Shown: piece by piece, positions 62,465 to 64,000 of the stretch
How positions within the stretch are numbered: position 1 is the first letter of the stretch
Layout: each line of letters opens with the position of its first letter
DNA from: Dehalococcoidales bacterium
GTDB taxonomy: Bacteria; Chloroflexota; Dehalococcoidia; Dehalococcoidales; UBA3254
DNA: 64,000 bases
Assembly (NCBI GenBank): GCA_016926695.1
Contig: JAFGOB010000184.1
Coordinates: 24,586-88,585, forward strand
Direction: 5' to 3'
The notes under the pieces: model-generated
The model's database searches: none
The model's input: only the letters and a program-made list of their open reading frames with translations
What the model was told of the DNA's origin: nothing
Made by a program: the position numbers and the translations under genes

Positions 62465-63730
62465 TCATTTTCTGCCTTTTTGAGCTATAACCATATCTAA
62501 AAATTCAGCCAGCCTGGACTCAAACTCTGAAGCCGGCAAAGATGTCGGATACATAGACCTTCCGGGTATGATCAAGGTCGGTACGCCCAGTTCCCGCTCC
62601 GCCCTGTCAGCTACCAGCCGGGCCATGTGTGAAGTAAGCTTACAGCCTGTAAACTGGAAATAAATAATGGCGTCGCATTTCAGGTCCTGGCATGACCAGA
62701 GGATTTCATCCTCCCACATAGGACCCTGTCCGCGCCAGGACCAGCCGATCAGCATTCTGGCCTCTTCTTCGAGAGGAGACAGCTTTCTGCCAAACTCCTT
62801 TTCATCTCCAACGGTACCCCTCCTTCCGCTGTGCCATCCAGTAGCGCCGGATACCACCGCGGGAAGCGACACGTTTCTGGACATCAGTACAGGGAAAAAA
62901 TTGGCATAAAAAGGGGCAACCCATATCCAGAGCGCCCGCAATTTCTCATCCCTGCCTATTCCTTTATCAGCCTGTTCTTCTATCTCCTCCGTGCGGAGAC
63001 GCATATACTCAAGCGCTTTGGTTGTATCAGGGAATCCGGCAGGCATGTATTCAAGCGGCTGATGGAAGCTATCCACCGCCGACATGGGGAGAGGTACTCG
63101 TTTCCTTAATTGCCAATCCTTATGCACATATGTATAACCAATACGCTGTGCCTCAAGCAGCTCTAGGTGCTTGTCGCGGTCATATTTGACACCCGGTATT
63201 TTGCTTTCAGCAAACTCTATAAGCTCGCCAAGCTGGTCGGCCACATATTTTATGCTTTCCTCGTTATATTCCAGGGGATCATCAATTATAAAAGACGGCA
63301 CATTGAAGTGCTCGGTAAGAGCCTTGGTGGCATACGTGCCAACCGTACACTCGCCTTTTTCCATGACAATAAGACTCGGCGGCGGAGCATCTCCGGCTAT
63401 TGCCGCAGCAAAGCCCAGTGTAATGAATTCACATATGTGCTCGGGCCACCGTATATTACGAAGTATCTCGGTATATCTGGGAATTTCTTCAGGAAACCGT
63501 GATACCAATAATGGATATCCCACTCCCTGGAAACCCATGGCCCTGCCCAGGCTCCCGCCAATGCCTCCGCATGGCTTACCCTGCCTCCATGCATCCCTCA
63601 TAGCCACAAATTGACTGAGTACCAGCTCATAATACATGCGATTGGACTTCATTCTTTTCGGGTCGGGATTGGCATCGATTTTTTTCAGCCTTTTCTCGGT
63701 TCGTTCTATTTCAGCATCTATCAGGTTCAT
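62465..63730 (-). CDS. 2-Hydroxyacyl-CoA dehydratase/benzoyl-CoA reductase-type subunit (HgdB family) 2
   Basis: 421 residues. The N-terminus has the family's helical start; possible cluster ligands are Cys in KPCGGIGGSL, HICEFITLGF and YFQFTGCKLTSHMARLV, with GVPTLIIPGRSMYPTSLPASEFESRLAEFLDM at the C-terminal end as usual. Fewer cysteines are visible than in the 52205 protein, which suits a subunit that shares its cluster differently. A GAGGAG-type site precedes the ATG. It lies 86 bp downstream of another family member cut by the window edge, so the two probably form the alpha/beta pair of one dehydratase or reductase. Confidence 0.85.
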   Translation of the reverse strand: MNLIDAEIERTEKRLKKIDANPDPKRMKSNRMYYELVLSQFVAMRDAWRQGKPCGGIGGSLGRAMGFQGVGYPLLVSRFPEEIPRYTEILRNIRWPEHICEFITLGFAAAIAGDAPPPSLIVMEKGECTVGTYATKALTEHFNVPSFIIDDPLEYNEESIKYVADQLGELIEFAESKIPGVKYDRDKHLELLEAQRIGYTYVHKDWQLRKRVPLPMSAVDSFHQPLEYMPAGFPDTTKALEYMRLRTEEIEEQADKGIGRDEKLRALWIWVAPFYANFFPVLMSRNVSLPAVVSGATGWHSGRRGTVGDEKEFGRKLSPLEEEARMLIGWSWRGQGPMWEDEILWSCQDLKCDAIIYFQFTGCKLTSHMARLVADRAERELGVPTLIIPGRSMYPTSLPASEFESRLAEFLDMVIAQKGRK

Positions 63731-63816
63731 CGCTATCTCCTCGCGTTATTGACCTTCTGGCGTAATAACGGCCTGTTCCTGAAACTACCTTCCGACAGCA
63801 TACGGAAAAACGGGTT

Positions 63817-64000
63817 TTACTCCGCCACCTGGTCTTTCAGTATCTCCAGAAACGCACCTACCCTCGTCTTCAACTGTCCGATATTGGTCAACTGGTAATT
63901 CCTCTCAAAGCTTATCTCGGGAATACCCGCTTCCTTCAACCGGCGCTCTACAAAAGACCGGCGGAACTCCCGGGTATAATCGTATACCTCCGGTAAATTC
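63817..64000 (-). CDS. 2-Hydroxyacyl-CoA dehydratase-type subunit (3' end only)
   Basis: Only the last 60 residues are inside the window; they read to a TAA at 63817-63819. The piece RLKEAGIPEISFERNYQLTNIGQLKTRVGAFLEIL is the conserved C-terminus of HgdB/BcrB-BcrC subunits (the 'GQ.ktR..aFlE' helix). It is upstream of and probably co-transcribed with the subunit at 62465. Its N-terminus and the presence of an activator gene beyond the edge cannot be seen. Confidence 0.78.
   Translation of the reverse strand, partial: NLPEVYDYTREFRRSFVERRLKEAGIPEISFERNYQLTNIGQLKTRVGAFLEILKDQVAE

Noticed and set aside
1..64000. tRNA, rRNA, CRISPR, phage or insertion sequence genes
   Set aside because: I found no cloverleaf-like, array-like, integrase-like or transposase-like sequence in reading both strands; small weakly structured RNAs could still be missed.

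Overview
The window looks like a piece of chromosome from an uncultured anaerobic bacterium, most plausibly a Dehalococcoidia-like member of the Chloroflexota. This placement is inference. It rests on the gene mix: several short-chain dehydrogenases, UroD-like and HgdB-like proteins, paralogous molybdopterin enzymes, an alpha/alpha-toroid hypothetical family, a trehalose enzyme fusion and many flavoproteins. There is no rRNA or tRNA to confirm it. I see no phage, transposase, CRISPR array or replication origin.

Layout. 0-12.4 kb: a secreted FecR-domain protein (cut at the left edge), an SDR with an altered catalytic motif, a TIGR04076-like protein, a metallo-beta-lactamase-fold hydrolase, a small zinc-ribbon protein, an OmpR-type two-component system, an enolase-superfamily enzyme, a UroD-like protein, a methyltransferase and a VTT membrane protein. 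12.5-15.2 kb: the first of three pyrogallol-hydroxytransferase-like molybdopterin enzymes. 15.2-24.5 kb: a membrane methyltransferase, a secreted LRR/dockerin protein, then a minus-strand cluster FAD enzyme - SDR - MmgE/PrpD - SDR - FAD enzyme. 24.7-33.8 kb: housekeeping and storage metabolism (COG2509 flavoprotein, exonuclease III, class I aldolase, a 1344-residue trehalose fusion, DUF72, an IscA-like protein). 34.1-42.9 kb: a LuxR-type regulator with a degenerate receiver, divergent from a plus-strand run of two more hydroxytransferase-like enzymes, two cupins and an alpha/alpha-toroid protein. 42.9-46.0 kb: a MocR regulator divergent from an EamA exporter and a B3/B4-domain protein. 46.5-62.4 kb: two oligopeptide-type ABC importers (binding protein plus two permeases each, no ATPases), separated by DegV, PlsX, an HgdB-like protein and an aldehyde dehydrogenase; a zinc alcohol dehydrogenase sits inside the second importer. 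62.5-64 kb: two adjacent 2-hydroxyacyl-CoA dehydratase/benzoyl-CoA reductase-type subunits, the upstream one cut at the right edge.

The common theme is anaerobic turnover of oxygenated, possibly aromatic or alicyclic, organic acids. Binding-protein importers bring substrates in. Alcohol and aldehyde dehydrogenases, SDRs and FrdA-like flavoproteins oxidise or reduce them, transhydroxylase-like Mo enzymes may move ring hydroxyls, and HgdB-type radical dehydratases act on CoA esters. No substrate can be read from the sequence.

The most unusual items are: the three transhydroxylase-like large subunits, which keep His/Asp/Ser active-site positions but have no iron-sulfur small subunit nearby; the cupin-pair cassette with its pseudo-receiver regulator; three dispersed copies of an 80-bp terminal-inverted-repeat element; two copies of a 141-bp element that can fold into a branched RNA; and a decayed duplication on either side of the aldehyde dehydrogenase gene.
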